Assembly: GCA_009711765.1 (NCBI GenBank)
Contig: VEND01000122.1
Location: forward strand, 1-64,000
Source: Bacillota bacterium
Lineage (GTDB): Bacteria; Bacillota; Clostridia; Tissierellales; MES13
Length of the DNA: 64,000 bases
Direction: 5' to 3'
In this document: positions 46,241 through 55,556 of the stretch, in pieces
Numbering within the stretch: position 1 is the first letter of the stretch
Layout of the letters: every line of letters starts with the position of its first letter
Notes under the pieces: model-generated
What the model saw: the letters and a program-made list of their open reading frames with translations, nothing else
Database searches by the model: none
What the model was told of the DNA's origin: nothing
Translations under genes and position numbers: made by a program

Positions 46241-46684
46241 TTATTTCTTCCAAGGAAAAAGTCCTTTATTTTTTAATTCATCCTTTATTTTAGCATCTAT
46301 TTCTACATTGCTAGGTGCAAGTACAAATATATCCTTTGTTACCTTTTGTATAGTGCCTTCTATTGCATATATTGCCCCACTAGTAAAATCAAATACTTTT
46401 CTTTTTAAGTCACCTTCTAAATTCTTAAGATTAAGAACAACTGGTCTTCTATTTTTTAATTCTTCAACTGTCTTAGTACAATCTTCATATTTATCTGGTT
46501 CATGTAAAACTAATTTTATTTGTGAACTAGTATGTATATTCACAACTTTATTATTTTTTGCTTTTCTAGTACTTACTGTATTTTCGAATTCTTCATTTTC
46601 CATTTCCTCTTCAAACTCTTCATCTAAGTCATCTAAACCAATAAAATATTTAACTTTATCTAAGATATTACCTTTAGCTTCCAT
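46241..46684 (-). CDS. sepF: Cell division protein SepF
   Basis: Membrane anchor for FtsZ that polymerises into rings. The 147 residues have an N-terminal amphipathic membrane helix (ILDKVKYFIGLDDL), an acidic linker (about 18-45), and the SepF domain (about 62-140) with PVVLNLKNLEGDLKRKVFDFTSGAIYAIEG. It lies 11 nt downstream of yggS. Confidence 0.96.
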   Translation of the reverse strand: MEAKGNILDKVKYFIGLDDLDEEFEEEMENEEFENTVSTRKAKNNKVVNIHTSSQIKLVLHEPDKYEDCTKTVEELKNRRPVVLNLKNLEGDLKRKVFDFTSGAIYAIEGTIQKVTKDIFVLAPSNVEIDAKIKDELKNKGLFPWKK

Positions 46685-46695
46685 ATTTCTCCCCC

Positions 46696-47388
46696 TTAAT
46701 AATTTCTTTCACCAAAGATTGCTCTTCCTACTCTCACCATATTAGAACCTTCTTCAATAGCTACCTCATAATCATTAGTCATTCCCATAGATAAATATTT
46801 CATTTCTGTATTTTCAAACCCTTTTTTTTCTATATCCTTAGAAAGTCCTTTTAATTGCTTAAATACATATCTAACTTTTTCAGGATCTTCTACATGTGGG
46901 GCCATTGTCATTAGTCCCTTTACATTAATATTGTCAAACTTTAATATTTTCTCTAAAAAGTCTATAACTTCATCTCCATATAAACCAAATTTACTTTCTT
47001 CTTCTGAGATATTAACTTGTATTAAAGCATCAACACTTCTGTTTATTTTCTTAGCTCTTTTCTGTAGTTCTTTTGCTAAAGACATTCTATCTAAAGAATG
47101 TATCAAATGAACTTTATCTATAATATATTTTACTTTATTACTTTGAAGATGTCCTATCATATGCCATTTCAAGTCATTATTATTTAAAAGTTCATATTTT
47201 CTTTGTATTTCTTGTACTTTGTTTTCACCAATATTTTTAATCCCTGATTCAATAGCATTTTTCATAACATCAACATCAATAGTTTTTGTAACACCTATTA
47301 GAGTGATATCTTCAAGTTTTCTTCCTGATTTTTCTGCAGCTTTTTTTATATTATTTTTAACTGTAGTTAAATTACTTTCTAAGTTAAT
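46696..47388 (-). CDS. YggS family PLP-binding protein (PLPBP), ATT start
   Basis: Pyridoxal-phosphate homeostasis protein of the alanine racemase fold without racemase activity. The first ATG of the frame (47265) would cut off the first beta strand and the PLP lysine region. The frame continues upstream with NLESNLTTVKNNIKKAAEK and LIGVTKT, which contains the lysine. The only codon in register with the SD GGAGG is ATT at 47386-47388, 7 nt downstream; no ATG, GTG or TTG exists there. The full length of 230 residues equals family size. GENKVQE, KWHMIGHLQSNK and GMTNDYEVAIEEGSNMVRVGRAIFG confirm the family. Confidence 0.88.
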   Translation of the reverse strand: MNLESNLTTVKNNIKKAAEKSGRKLEDITLIGVTKTIDVDVMKNAIESGIKNIGENKVQEIQRKYELLNNNDLKWHMIGHLQSNKVKYIIDKVHLIHSLDRMSLAKELQKRAKKINRSVDALIQVNISEEESKFGLYGDEVIDFLEKILKFDNINVKGLMTMAPHVEDPEKVRYVFKQLKGLSKDIEKKGFENTEMKYLSMGMTNDYEVAIEEGSNMVRVGRAIFGERNY

Positions 47389-47400
47389 ATAAATCCCTCC

Positions 47401-48681
47401 TTAATTGATAACTTTAGATTCTTTAACTTTATCACCATGTAAAACTATTTCATCATACATTACTATTGACTTTAGTTTTTTCTTTTCATTGTTGATTTCT
47501 AACTCAATATAATTCTCATCTACTATTGCATATTCTGCATTTTCACTTATGATTTTTATGGGTCTGAATCTAATAATATTATCCATATTATTTACAAATA
47601 CACCTTTTCTACCATCCCTTAAAGCTATAGATGTTTTTGGTATTTTTAGTCCTTGTTTATTTTTTTCTATGATTTCAATATCAACATATCTTTTATCATA
47701 ATAATCATAGAAATATGTGTCAAATTCAAGTACTAATACTTTTTCATTTTTATTTGAAGTTATATTAACTACTTTTGCATTAATATAATTATTTTCATCT
47801 AAAAAGTGTATATCTACATTGTTACCTTCCTTTAAAAAATTAATACTGTCACTTCTAAGCTTAGTAACTATATACCATTTAAAATTATCACAAACTTTAA
47901 ATAAAGGTTGTCCAACTTCTATATTATCTGAATTTCTTATTTTATTTTTCTCCAATTGTAAAATTTTAAATCTATCCGGTGTTATATTTAACATATTTTC
48001 TATATTAAATATACTTTCAAGTCCATCAAAATTATAACTGACAATACCAGATTGCTTAGTATAGTAACCTTTATTTATACTAGTTATTTTTTCATTTAAT
48101 TTTTTTCGATTTTCTAATAATCTATTTATTTCTTCTTTAAGGTAAGTACTATCTCCTGAAATTAGGTTTTTCTTTTCTATTATGTTTTTTAAATCCTGTT
48201 TTAATTTTACTATTTTTTCATAGTCATTATTTTCAATATTATCTTTAATTTCGTTAACTAGATTATTAATTTGTTCATTTGTCTTTTTTATATCTTTATC
48301 AAAAAGTTTCTTATTTATATTAGCATCTTTATATTTACTAATTTTTTCATCTATTTTTTTTAATTGCTTCTTTAGTTCATTAGCATCATTGTTTAATACC
48401 TCTACTACTTTTGTTCCTGCTGAAACTTTTGTACCCTCACTAACAAAATAGTTTATCTTCCCCTTATTCCGAGAATTATATACTTTTTCATTTTTAAAAA
48501 TTATACCTTGAGTTTTATGACTAACCTTAAGTGAATCTCTTTTTACTGTAAAGGTTTTTGCTCCTGAAGCATATAGTGTTGGCATTAATCTAAATAAAAA
48601 ATATAATAAAATAGTAGAAATTAATATAATTCTAAACTTTTTTCTTCTCTTTCTTTTTCTAACTCTATCTTCCTTTGACAT
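47401..48681 (-). CDS. HlyD-like membrane fusion/adaptor protein in the sepF cluster
   Basis: The 426 residues have a basic cytoplasmic tail (KEDRVRKRKRRKK), one membrane helix (about 16-36), then an outside domain: a first half of a barrel-sandwich (KGKINYFVSEGTKVSAGTKVVEV near 75), a helical coiled coil (about 100-195), the second half (KQSGIVSYNFDGLE near 205) and beta domains to the end. This is the HlyD/RND adaptor layout, but no transporter gene is nearby. It is encoded 12 nt before yggS with overlapping control signals. A role in envelope or division is suggested only by context. Confidence 0.83.
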   Translation of the reverse strand: MSKEDRVRKRKRRKKFRIILISTILLYFLFRLMPTLYASGAKTFTVKRDSLKVSHKTQGIIFKNEKVYNSRNKGKINYFVSEGTKVSAGTKVVEVLNNDANELKKQLKKIDEKISKYKDANINKKLFDKDIKKTNEQINNLVNEIKDNIENNDYEKIVKLKQDLKNIIEKKNLISGDSTYLKEEINRLLENRKKLNEKITSINKGYYTKQSGIVSYNFDGLESIFNIENMLNITPDRFKILQLEKNKIRNSDNIEVGQPLFKVCDNFKWYIVTKLRSDSINFLKEGNNVDIHFLDENNYINAKVVNITSNKNEKVLVLEFDTYFYDYYDKRYVDIEIIEKNKQGLKIPKTSIALRDGRKGVFVNNMDNIIRFRPIKIISENAEYAIVDENYIELEINNEKKKLKSIVMYDEIVLHGDKVKESKVIN

Positions 48682-48780
48682 CACACCACCACCAAGTAAC
48701 TTAAAAGGATACTTCTATAGATATATTTCTTCATAACTTTTGATTTTCCTTTTAAAAATAAAAATCTAATAGCGTATATA

Positions 48781-49158
48781 TTAAAAAAACTTTCCATATT
48801 TACTTATTATTTTTATAACGGCTATTCTATTAGCTTTAAATTTTTTAATATCATTTTTATTTGTTAACAATAATACATCGCCATTGTCTTTATTTGCACC
48901 TATTAAAATACCTTTTAATTTAACACCACTTAAAAGTGAAATTTTAACCTCATCTCCAGATTTAACATCTACTCCTAATATTGTAAATTTTTTAATGTTA
49001 GTTTGTTTTAAATGTTCATCAGTTACAGCTTTGTTATCAATAATTATAGTATTTCTTTTATATAAAAAATACTTTTCTCTTATTACAACTAACATATAAC
49101 CGATTAAAGCTACAATTAAAAACATAATAAAATAATTTAGTAAATGCTTAATAGTCAT
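48781..49158 (-). CDS. Single-span membrane protein with a beta-rich domain, unknown
   Basis: 125 residues. Residues 1-6 are followed by one membrane helix (about 7-27), a basic linker, and a soluble domain (about 55-125) rich in beta strands. The stretch with LLSGVKLKGILIG, GDVLLLTNK and ANRIAVIKII has the spacing of a small SH3/LSm-like barrel. This fold guess is inference. It lies upstream of the HlyD-like gene with a 99-nt gap and may belong to the division cluster. Confidence 0.75.
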   Translation of the reverse strand: MTIKHLLNYFIMFLIVALIGYMLVVIREKYFLYKRNTIIIDNKAVTDEHLKQTNIKKFTILGVDVKSGDEVKISLLSGVKLKGILIGANKDNGDVLLLTNKNDIKKFKANRIAVIKIISKYGKFF

Positions 49159-49315
49159 AATATCACTACCTTCTATAATAATTTTAAACTATAATTCAAT
49201 ATTATTATATTGGACTTTAGTCTCAATGTTATTTAATATATCTATATATGAAATTATAACATAAAAATCATTAATGGAAAATATACTTAATTTTAAAATA
49301 TAATTTGTTTATCCC

Positions 49316-49344
49316 TTTACAATCCTATTAAAATTTTGTATAAT
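49316..49344 (+). promoter_or_regulatory. Promoter of tRNA-Pro
   Basis: Plus-strand TTTACA (49316-49321), 17-nt spacer, TATAAT (49339-49344), 15 nt before the tRNA. Confidence 0.85.
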
Positions 49345-49359
49345 ATTAATCACTGTTGA

Positions 49360-49436
49360 CGGGATGTGGCGCAGTATGGTAGCGCACAAGTCTGGGGGAC
49401 TTGGGGTCGCTGGTTCAAATCCAGTCATCCCGACCA
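49360..49436 (+). tRNA. tRNA-Pro (anticodon GGG)
   Basis: Acceptor stem CGGGATG / CATCCCG, D arm GCGC...GCGC, anticodon stem CAAGT/ACTTG with loop CTGGGGG giving anticodon GGG (CCC and CCU codons), T arm CTGG-TTCAAAT-CCAG, discriminator A and an encoded CCA end. It is a lone gene on the plus strand between minus-strand genes, with its own promoter and terminator. I see no direct repeat that would mark an integration site. Confidence 0.97.
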
Positions 49437-49470
49437 AAAAAAAGATTAAGTCATATGACTTAATCTTTTT
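49437..49470. terminator. Bidirectional terminator between tRNA-Pro and spoIVA
   Basis: Palindrome AAAAGATTAAGTCA / TGACTTAATCTTTT with flanking A- and T-runs, serving the convergent tRNA and spoIVA transcripts. Confidence 0.92.
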
Positions 49471-49475
49471 TTATA

Positions 49476-50954
49476 TCAAATTATGATACAAATTAAACCT
49501 CCATTACCTTCATTTACAATTCTTTGTAAAGTTCTTTGAATTTTTGCTCTAGCATCTTGAGGCATCATATTTAATTTACCCTGCAACTGCTCTTTTACTA
49601 AATCATGTAATGATTTTCCAAACATATTAGAATCCCAAATTTTAGAAGGATCACTTTCAAATTCTTCTAATAAGTATTTTACAAACTCTTCACTTTGTTT
49701 CTCTGTACCTATAACAGGTGAAACCTCTGTTGTTATATCAGCCCTAATTAAATGCAATGAAGGTGCATTAGCCTTTAGTTTAACACCAAATCTATTTCCT
49801 TCTTTAAAAGTCTCAGGTTCTAGAAGTTCTAATTCTTCTAAACTAGGTGATACTAAACCATATCCTGTTTCTTTAACATCATTAAGAGCCTTTTCTACTC
49901 TGTCATACTCTTTTTTAGCCTCTGAAAGCTTAGTAATAAGATTAATTATTTGATGTTCTCCTTCTATATTAAAACCTGTTGACTCCCTAATAACTTTATA
50001 AAATAAATCTTTATTTATGTCCATTTTAATATTAGCTATACCTTCTCCAAGATTTATTTCATCTAACTTTACATCATCTATTAACTCTACCTCATTTAAT
50101 CTATTTACTGCTAAATTTATCTCACTTAATCTTTGTAAATTACCAATAACGTCTTTCAAAGAATCTAAAATATCTTTTTTAATCCAGTGTCCTTTAGCTA
50201 AACCATCTATCCAACCAGGTAAGTTTATATTTATTTCTTTGATTGGGAATTCTAGTAAAACTTTTTCTAATATTTTGTTCATATCTTCCATTTCCATATT
50301 CATACAGTCTACAGTTACAACAGGTATATTATATTTTTCTTCTAGATTTTCCCTTAAAGCAATAGTACTATCTAAATTAGGGTGTGTTGAGTTTAATAAA
50401 ATAACAAACGGTTTATCTAATTCTTTTAACTCCTTAACTACCCTTTCTTCTGACTTTATATAATTATGTCTATCAATATCTGTTATAGATCCATCAGTTG
50501 TAACAACTATTCCTATAGTAGAGTGCTCAGTAATTACTTTTCTAGTACCTATTTCTGCAGCTTCTTCAAAAGGAATTTCTTTTTCATACCATGGTGTTGT
50601 TACCATTCTTGGCATATTGTTCTCTTCATGACCTAATGCCCCTTTTACTAAATACCCAACACAATCTACCATTCTAACTTTAAATTTAATATTTTCATTT
50701 AAAGTTAATTCCACTGCTTCATTTGGGACAAATTTAGGTTCAGTAGTCATAATTGTTTTTCCCGCCCCACATTGAGGTAATTCATCCTTTGCTCTTTCTT
50801 TACTATATGTATTCTTTATGTTTGGTAAAACTAATAGGTCCATAAATCTTTTTATAAATGTTGATTTCCCTGTTCTTACAGGCCCTACTACTCCTAGGTA
50901 AATATCACCATTTGTTCTTCCTGCAATATCATTGTATATATCAAATTTATCCAT
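49476..50954 (-). CDS. spoIVA: Stage IV sporulation protein A (spore coat ATPase)
   Basis: ATP-driven polymer that forms the basement layer of the spore coat around the forespore. The 492 residues begin MDKFDIYNDIAGRTNGDIYLG and have the Walker A GPVRTGKSTFIKRFMD near 24, a GTPase-like fold with VDCVGYLVKGALGHEE, and the conserved C-terminus ending GNGGLICIII. GGAGGG lies before the ATG. A mother-cell sigma-E promoter is expected, but none stands out upstream. The spoIVA-gpsA-der order is as in Bacillus. Confidence 0.98.
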   Translation of the reverse strand: MDKFDIYNDIAGRTNGDIYLGVVGPVRTGKSTFIKRFMDLLVLPNIKNTYSKERAKDELPQCGAGKTIMTTEPKFVPNEAVELTLNENIKFKVRMVDCVGYLVKGALGHEENNMPRMVTTPWYEKEIPFEEAAEIGTRKVITEHSTIGIVVTTDGSITDIDRHNYIKSEERVVKELKELDKPFVILLNSTHPNLDSTIALRENLEEKYNIPVVTVDCMNMEMEDMNKILEKVLLEFPIKEININLPGWIDGLAKGHWIKKDILDSLKDVIGNLQRLSEINLAVNRLNEVELIDDVKLDEINLGEGIANIKMDINKDLFYKVIRESTGFNIEGEHQIINLITKLSEAKKEYDRVEKALNDVKETGYGLVSPSLEELELLEPETFKEGNRFGVKLKANAPSLHLIRADITTEVSPVIGTEKQSEEFVKYLLEEFESDPSKIWDSNMFGKSLHDLVKEQLQGKLNMMPQDARAKIQRTLQRIVNEGNGGLICIII

Positions 50955-51080
50955 CCTTTTCCCTCCTTTATATAATTATGGATAACTTGGTTAAAACATT
51001 AAAATATATAATAACTCCTTTTATCCTTAACAGTATATATATATGAACTTTTATAAATAATATGACATGCCACAAAAAAA

Positions 51081-51104
51081 AAGGACATACAAAAGTATGT
51101 CCTT
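51081..51104 (-). terminator. Terminator after gpsA
   Basis: A 10-bp perfect stem AAGGACATAC-AAAA-GTATGTCCTT, then a run of nine or more T on the minus strand. Confidence 0.93.
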
Positions 51105-51115
51105 AAAAAAACTAA

Positions 51116-52141
51116 TTACCAAGTACAATTTAAATTGTCTATAATATCTTCCATTTCATGTTTTCTGTCTCTTAACATCAAATTTATAACAGAATTCTTA
51201 ACATCTTTATCTTTGTACAATACTCCATATATTTCTTCACATATAGGCATCCTTACATTATATTCCTTAGCTAATTGATAAGCAGATTTAGCAGTCTTAA
51301 TACCCTCTACTACCATCCCTACTGATTCTTTAGCATCTTCAAAACTATAACCTTCTCCTATCTTTATTCCTGCTCTTCTATTTCTACTATGCATACTAGT
51401 ACAAGTTACTATTAAATCACCTATACCAGAAAGTCCTGCAAAGGTATTTTTGTCTGCACCCATTTTTTCACCTAATCTAGAAATTTCTATAATACCTCTA
51501 TTCATAAGTGCAGCCTTTGTATTATCACCATATCCTAAACCATCAGATATTCCTGCTCCTAAAGCTATTACATTCTTAAGTGAACCACCTAGTTCTACTC
51601 CTATTACATCAGGGTTTGTATACACTCTAAATTTAGGAGCCATAAATACCTTTTGTACATATTCTGCAACTTTTCTTGTTTCTGAAGCCACAACTACAGC
51701 TGTAGGCATATCTTTAGCTACTTCCTCAGCATGAGAGGGACCTGATAAAATAGCATAACTAGATTCTGGTAAGATTTCTTTAACTATTTCTGATACCCTA
51801 AAAAGAGTATTTTGCTCTACTCCCTTAGCCACATTTACAATTACTTGGTTAGCATCCACATGATTATACATTTTTTCTAACACATTTCTTACTGCGTGTG
51901 AAGGCACTGCTAAAAGGATTATATCCTTTTTATGTATGGTTTTTAACATATCATTATTAATGTTTATATTTTCTGGTAATATAACACCTGGTAAATACCT
52001 AACGTTTTCCCTTGCCCTTTTCATTTTTTCAACTTGATTATTATTTCTAATCCATAGATCTACATTATATCCTTTTTTACCCAATAAGATAGCTAAAGCA
52101 GTACCCCAGCTACCTCCACCTATAACTCCTATATTTTTCAT
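51116..52141 (-). CDS. gpsA: Glycerol-3-phosphate dehydrogenase [NAD(P)+]
   Basis: Makes sn-glycerol 3-phosphate, the phospholipid backbone, from dihydroxyacetone phosphate. The 341 residues have the dinucleotide motif GVIGGGSWGTALA at 5-17, the catalytic lysine in LGGSLKNVIALGAGI near 190 and the GLSGIGDLIVTCTS motif. It is downstream of plsY, so backbone supply and first acylation are encoded together. Confidence 0.98.
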   Translation of the reverse strand: MKNIGVIGGGSWGTALAILLGKKGYNVDLWIRNNNQVEKMKRARENVRYLPGVILPENININNDMLKTIHKKDIILLAVPSHAVRNVLEKMYNHVDANQVIVNVAKGVEQNTLFRVSEIVKEILPESSYAILSGPSHAEEVAKDMPTAVVVASETRKVAEYVQKVFMAPKFRVYTNPDVIGVELGGSLKNVIALGAGISDGLGYGDNTKAALMNRGIIEISRLGEKMGADKNTFAGLSGIGDLIVTCTSMHSRNRRAGIKIGEGYSFEDAKESVGMVVEGIKTAKSAYQLAKEYNVRMPICEEIYGVLYKDKDVKNSVINLMLRDRKHEMEDIIDNLNCTW

Positions 52142-52156
52142 GGTCTTCCTCCTATT

Positions 52157-52753
52157 CTAAGCTTTTTCCCCAATTTTTGATTCTGATCCTTTTACTAATC
52201 TCTCAATATTAGTTTTATGCCTATAAATAGCCATTATTGATAATATTAAAGTAAAAATTAAAAACTTTTTATCAAAAGGTCTTACCACAATTAAACCAAG
52301 TAGCGGTAATATTCCCATAGCTATAATTGATCCTAATGAAACATATTTAGTCTTTATTATAATTATTAATCCAATTATTATAGATATAATTGCTAAAAGA
52401 GGGTTAATAGCCAATACAACACCTATAGTTGTAGCTATTCCTTTTCCTCCTTTAAATTTTAGAAAAGCAGGCCAATTATGACCAATTACAGCAAAGATAG
52501 CTCCTATTAACATACCACTAGAACCTAAGATATAATTTCCGATTATAACAGCAACTACTCCCTTTAATGCATCTCCTAAGAAAGTAGATGCTGCTAATTT
52601 GACTCCAAATACCCTTAATGCATTGGTAGCCCCTGCATTTTTACTACCATGATTTCTAATATCTTTTTTTTCTATTATTCTACCTAAAATATAAGAAGTT
52701 GAAATATTTCCTAATAAATAACTAACTAATATAAGTATAATTAGCTTCCCCAT
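52157..52753 (-). CDS. plsY: Acyl-phosphate:glycerol-3-phosphate acyltransferase PlsY
   Basis: Transfers the acyl group from acyl phosphate (made by PlsX or FakA) to glycerol 3-phosphate in the membrane. The 198 residues have about five membrane helices, the GSKNAGATNALR motif near 36, WPAFLKFKGGKGIATTIG near 95 and the C-terminal YRHKTNIERL. The frame opens at 52807 inside der, but the ATG at 52753 behind GGGAG gives MGKLIILILVSYLLG, the family start. Confidence 0.96.
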   Translation of the reverse strand: MGKLIILILVSYLLGNISTSYILGRIIEKKDIRNHGSKNAGATNALRVFGVKLAASTFLGDALKGVVAVIIGNYILGSSGMLIGAIFAVIGHNWPAFLKFKGGKGIATTIGVVLAINPLLAIISIIIGLIIIIKTKYVSLGSIIAMGILPLLGLIVVRPFDKKFLIFTLILSIMAIYRHKTNIERLVKGSESKIGEKA

Positions 52754-52754
52754 T

Positions 52755-54071
52755 TTATTCTCCCTTCTCTTTAAACTCAAATCTAATAGGTGTTCCTTCA
52801 AATCCAAAGGACTGTCTTAATTGATTTTCTAAATATCTTTGATATGAAAAATGCATTAATTCTTTATCATTAATAAAGATTACAAATTTAGGTGGTCTAG
52901 CTCTTACCTGAGTCCCATAGAATATTTTAAGCCTTTTTCCTTTATCAGAAGGAGGTTGATTCATTAGTACTGCCTCTCCTATAATATCATTTAAAATACC
53001 TGTAGTTATTCTTAAAGAGTGATTATTTGCTACTAGTTTTATTAAATCTATTATTTTATTTACTCTTTGTCCTGTAAGGGCTGATATTATTAAAAATGGA
53101 GCATAAAACATAAAGGATAATCCATTTCTAATTTCCTTTTCATAATCTCTATAAGTATTATTATCTTTATCTACAAGATCCCATTTATTTGCTATTATTA
53201 TTGATGCTTTACCATTTTCATGGGCATAACCTGCAATTTTTTTATCTTGATCAGTTAACCCTTCCTTAGCATCTATTACTATTAAACAAACATCCGCACG
53301 TTCAATTGCAGCAAGGGATCTAATTACACTATATCTTTCTACATTTTCATTAACTCTTTTTTTCTTTCTCATTCCTGCAGTGTCTATAAACACATACTTA
53401 TCTTCTCCAACTTCAAATGGAGTATCAATAGCATCCCTTGTAGTTCCTGGAATATCACTAACTATAACCCTCTCTTCACCAAGTATTTTGTTTATCAATG
53501 ATGATTTTCCAGCATTTGGTTTTCCTATAACAGCTACTTTAACAATATCATCATCATATTCAGTATCTTTATCTTCAGGGAAATATTCAATTACTCTATC
53601 TAACATATCACCAATTCCATGGCCATGTCCTGCTGATATTGTAACAGGTTCTCCTAATCCTAATTCATAAAATTCATATATTGATTCTGGTATTAAATGA
53701 GAATCTACTTTATTCGCAACTAATAATACATTTTTATTAGATTTTCTTAACATATCCGCTACTTCCCTATCTGTCGCTGTTAAACCTTGAGATCCATCAA
53801 CCATAAATATGATTACATCTGCAGTTTCAATGGCTATCTCAGCCTGTTGTCTCATTTTAGATAATATTAAATTATCACTCTTTGGTTCGATACCACCAGT
53901 ATCTATTAAAGTATAGTAATTATTAAGCCATTCTCCTTCTGCATAAATTCTATCCCTTGTTACTCCAGGTTTATCTTCTACAATTGCAATCCTTCTTCCA
54001 GCCAATCTATTAAATAGAGTTGACTTTCCTACATTCGGTCTACCAACTATAGCAACTATTGGTCTTCCCAT
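52755..54071 (-). CDS. der: GTPase Der (EngA)
   Basis: Double-domain GTPase needed for 50S assembly. The 438 residues have G1 motifs GRPNVGKST near 9 and GKPNAGKSS near 184, DTGG and DTAG switch II motifs, NKVD and NKWD, and a C-terminal KH-like domain (about 350-435). The frame opens at GTG 54080; GAGGTG stands 6 nt before the ATG at 54071. The ATG lies 5 nt beyond the DUF512 stop codon start, so the two genes overlap by a few bases at most and are probably coupled. Confidence 0.97.
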   Translation of the reverse strand: MGRPIVAIVGRPNVGKSTLFNRLAGRRIAIVEDKPGVTRDRIYAEGEWLNNYYTLIDTGGIEPKSDNLILSKMRQQAEIAIETADVIIFMVDGSQGLTATDREVADMLRKSNKNVLLVANKVDSHLIPESIYEFYELGLGEPVTISAGHGHGIGDMLDRVIEYFPEDKDTEYDDDIVKVAVIGKPNAGKSSLINKILGEERVIVSDIPGTTRDAIDTPFEVGEDKYVFIDTAGMRKKKRVNENVERYSVIRSLAAIERADVCLIVIDAKEGLTDQDKKIAGYAHENGKASIIIANKWDLVDKDNNTYRDYEKEIRNGLSFMFYAPFLIISALTGQRVNKIIDLIKLVANNHSLRITTGILNDIIGEAVLMNQPPSDKGKRLKIFYGTQVRARPPKFVIFINDKELMHFSYQRYLENQLRQSFGFEGTPIRFEFKEKGE

Positions 54072-54076
54072 ATTTA

Positions 54077-55411
54077 TCACCTCGCGTTAGTTATTATGTT
54101 TTTTAAAAATTCTTTACCATTTACTTCTGATTTTATTACTTTTGTATTTAATTTGTTTTCAATATCTTTAACGGTTATATCATCAAGAAAAATATCTTCA
54201 TTGGCTCTAAGCATGGAATTTGGTAATATAATTCCATCACCTATATCAATTGATTTTAATTGGTTTATAATATCTTGTCCTGTAATCAACCCTGATACAG
54301 TTATAGTTTCACCAAAATACATATTCTTTATAGGTTTAACTTCTAATGTTAATCCCTTTACCTTTTTCATTATTTCTTTTGCTATATCTTTTATAAAGTC
54401 ACTAGCTAAAAAACCTGTTACTAATGTTAACTTCTTATTTGTATTAATTGCTTTCATATTATTAAGTTCTCTACATACCTCATCTTTAAACTTTCTTAAA
54501 AGTCCCACACCATTTTCTAATTGTGGGAAATTTTCATATTCCTCATATTTTGGTATTTTCTTTTGTGCTAAAATATAAAATTCATCAGAGGCATATACAA
54601 ATTTTGTCCCAATTTCGTCTAAATATAAAGATTGTAAATTATTTAATCTCTCTAAAAGTTCTTTAGCTTTTTTATAATCATACTCTTTTAACTTGGCTAA
54701 TCCTTCCCTGTGTTTAGTTAAACCAACAGGGACAATAGCTACACTCCTTACACTTGGATATAATTTTCTTAAATCTTTTATTGTATTATTAAGATTTTCT
54801 TTATCATTAATCCCTGGACATAATACTATTTGACAATTCATAGTTATTCCTGCCTCATTGAACCTTTTCATTATTTCATACACTCTACCTGCTTTTTTAT
54901 TATTTAGCATTTTTGTCCTTAACTCAGGATCAGTAGTATGGACTGAAATGTTTATAGGACTTATCCTAAATTTTATAATTCTCCTTATGTCTTCTTCACT
55001 CATATTAGTCAAAGTTATAAAATTGCCTTGAAGAAAAGATAACCTAGAATCATCATCTTTAAAATATAAAGTTTTTCTCATTCCCTTAGGTAATTGATCT
55101 ACAAAACAAAATACACATTTATTATTACAGCTTTTTGCTTTATCTATTAATGGGTTAGAAAATATAATGCCTATATCCTCATCAAAATCTTTCTCTATTT
55201 CTAATTGCCACACATCACCATCGCTTTTCATTATCTTCATAGTTAAAAAATCATCTGCTATATGAAACTTATAATCTATTATATCTTTAATAGCATTATC
55301 ATTAATAGTAAGTAACCTATCCCCTTTTTCAACACCTAATTCCTCTGCAATACTATTCTCTTTAACTAAACTTATAATATTTTTATTTTCATTAACATTT
55401 TTTAGCTCCAT
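54077..55411 (-). CDS. DUF512 protein with PDZ and radical SAM-like domains
   Basis: The 444 residues run: PDZ-like domain (10-65, [23 protein letters not shown]), a radical SAM-type cluster motif [14 protein letters not shown] near 93, strands of a partial TIM barrel ([15 protein letters not shown] near 156, [15 protein letters not shown] near 195) and a C-terminal DUF512 domain (from about 290). The family is conserved upstream of der in clostridia, and its reaction is unknown. The CxxxCxxC spacing is intact, so an iron-sulfur cluster is likely. Confidence 0.9.
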   Translation of the reverse strand: MELKNVNENKNIISLVKENSIAEELGVEKGDRLLTINDNAIKDIIDYKFHIADDFLTMKIMKSDGDVWQLEIEKDFDEDIGIIFSNPLIDKAKSCNNKCVFCFVDQLPKGMRKTLYFKDDDSRLSFLQGNFITLTNMSEEDIRRIIKFRISPINISVHTTDPELRTKMLNNKKAGRVYEIMKRFNEAGITMNCQIVLCPGINDKENLNNTIKDLRKLYPSVRSVAIVPVGLTKHREGLAKLKEYDYKKAKELLERLNNLQSLYLDEIGTKFVYASDEFYILAQKKIPKYEEYENFPQLENGVGLLRKFKDEVCRELNNMKAINTNKKLTLVTGFLASDFIKDIAKEIMKKVKGLTLEVKPIKNMYFGETITVSGLITGQDIINQLKSIDIGDGIILPNSMLRANEDIFLDDITVKDIENKLNTKVIKSEVNGKEFLKNIITNAR

Positions 55412-55450
55412 AATATCTCCTCTAATTCAAGTTTATACGCTCATTAGGTT

Positions 55451-55479
55451 ATACTATCATTTTGATAGTTAAAAATCAA
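55451..55479 (-). promoter_or_regulatory. Promoter of DUF512-der-plsY-gpsA with an overlapping inverted repeat
   Basis: Minus-strand TTGATT (55474-55479), 17-nt spacer, TAGTAT (55451-55456). A perfect 6-5-6 inverted repeat ACTATC-ATTTT-GATAGT (55453-55469) covers the -10 and most of the spacer, a good position for a repressor site. Confidence 0.5.
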
Positions 55480-55524
55480 GATTTTAACCTACTTTAATTA
55501 TTATACCATTTTGTAGTATAAAAT

Positions 55525-55552
55525 AAAGCCTAATAGTTTTCTATTAGGCTTT
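55525..55552 (-). terminator. Terminator after glyA
   Basis: A 12-bp stem AAAGCCTAATAG with its complement, 4-nt loop, then TTTATTTTATA on the minus strand. Confidence 0.9.
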
Positions 55553-55556
55553 ACCT

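Noticed and set aside
49360-49436. tRNA-Pro as an attachment site of an integrated element
   Set aside because: No integrase, no direct repeat of the tRNA 3' end and no change in gene content around it were seen.
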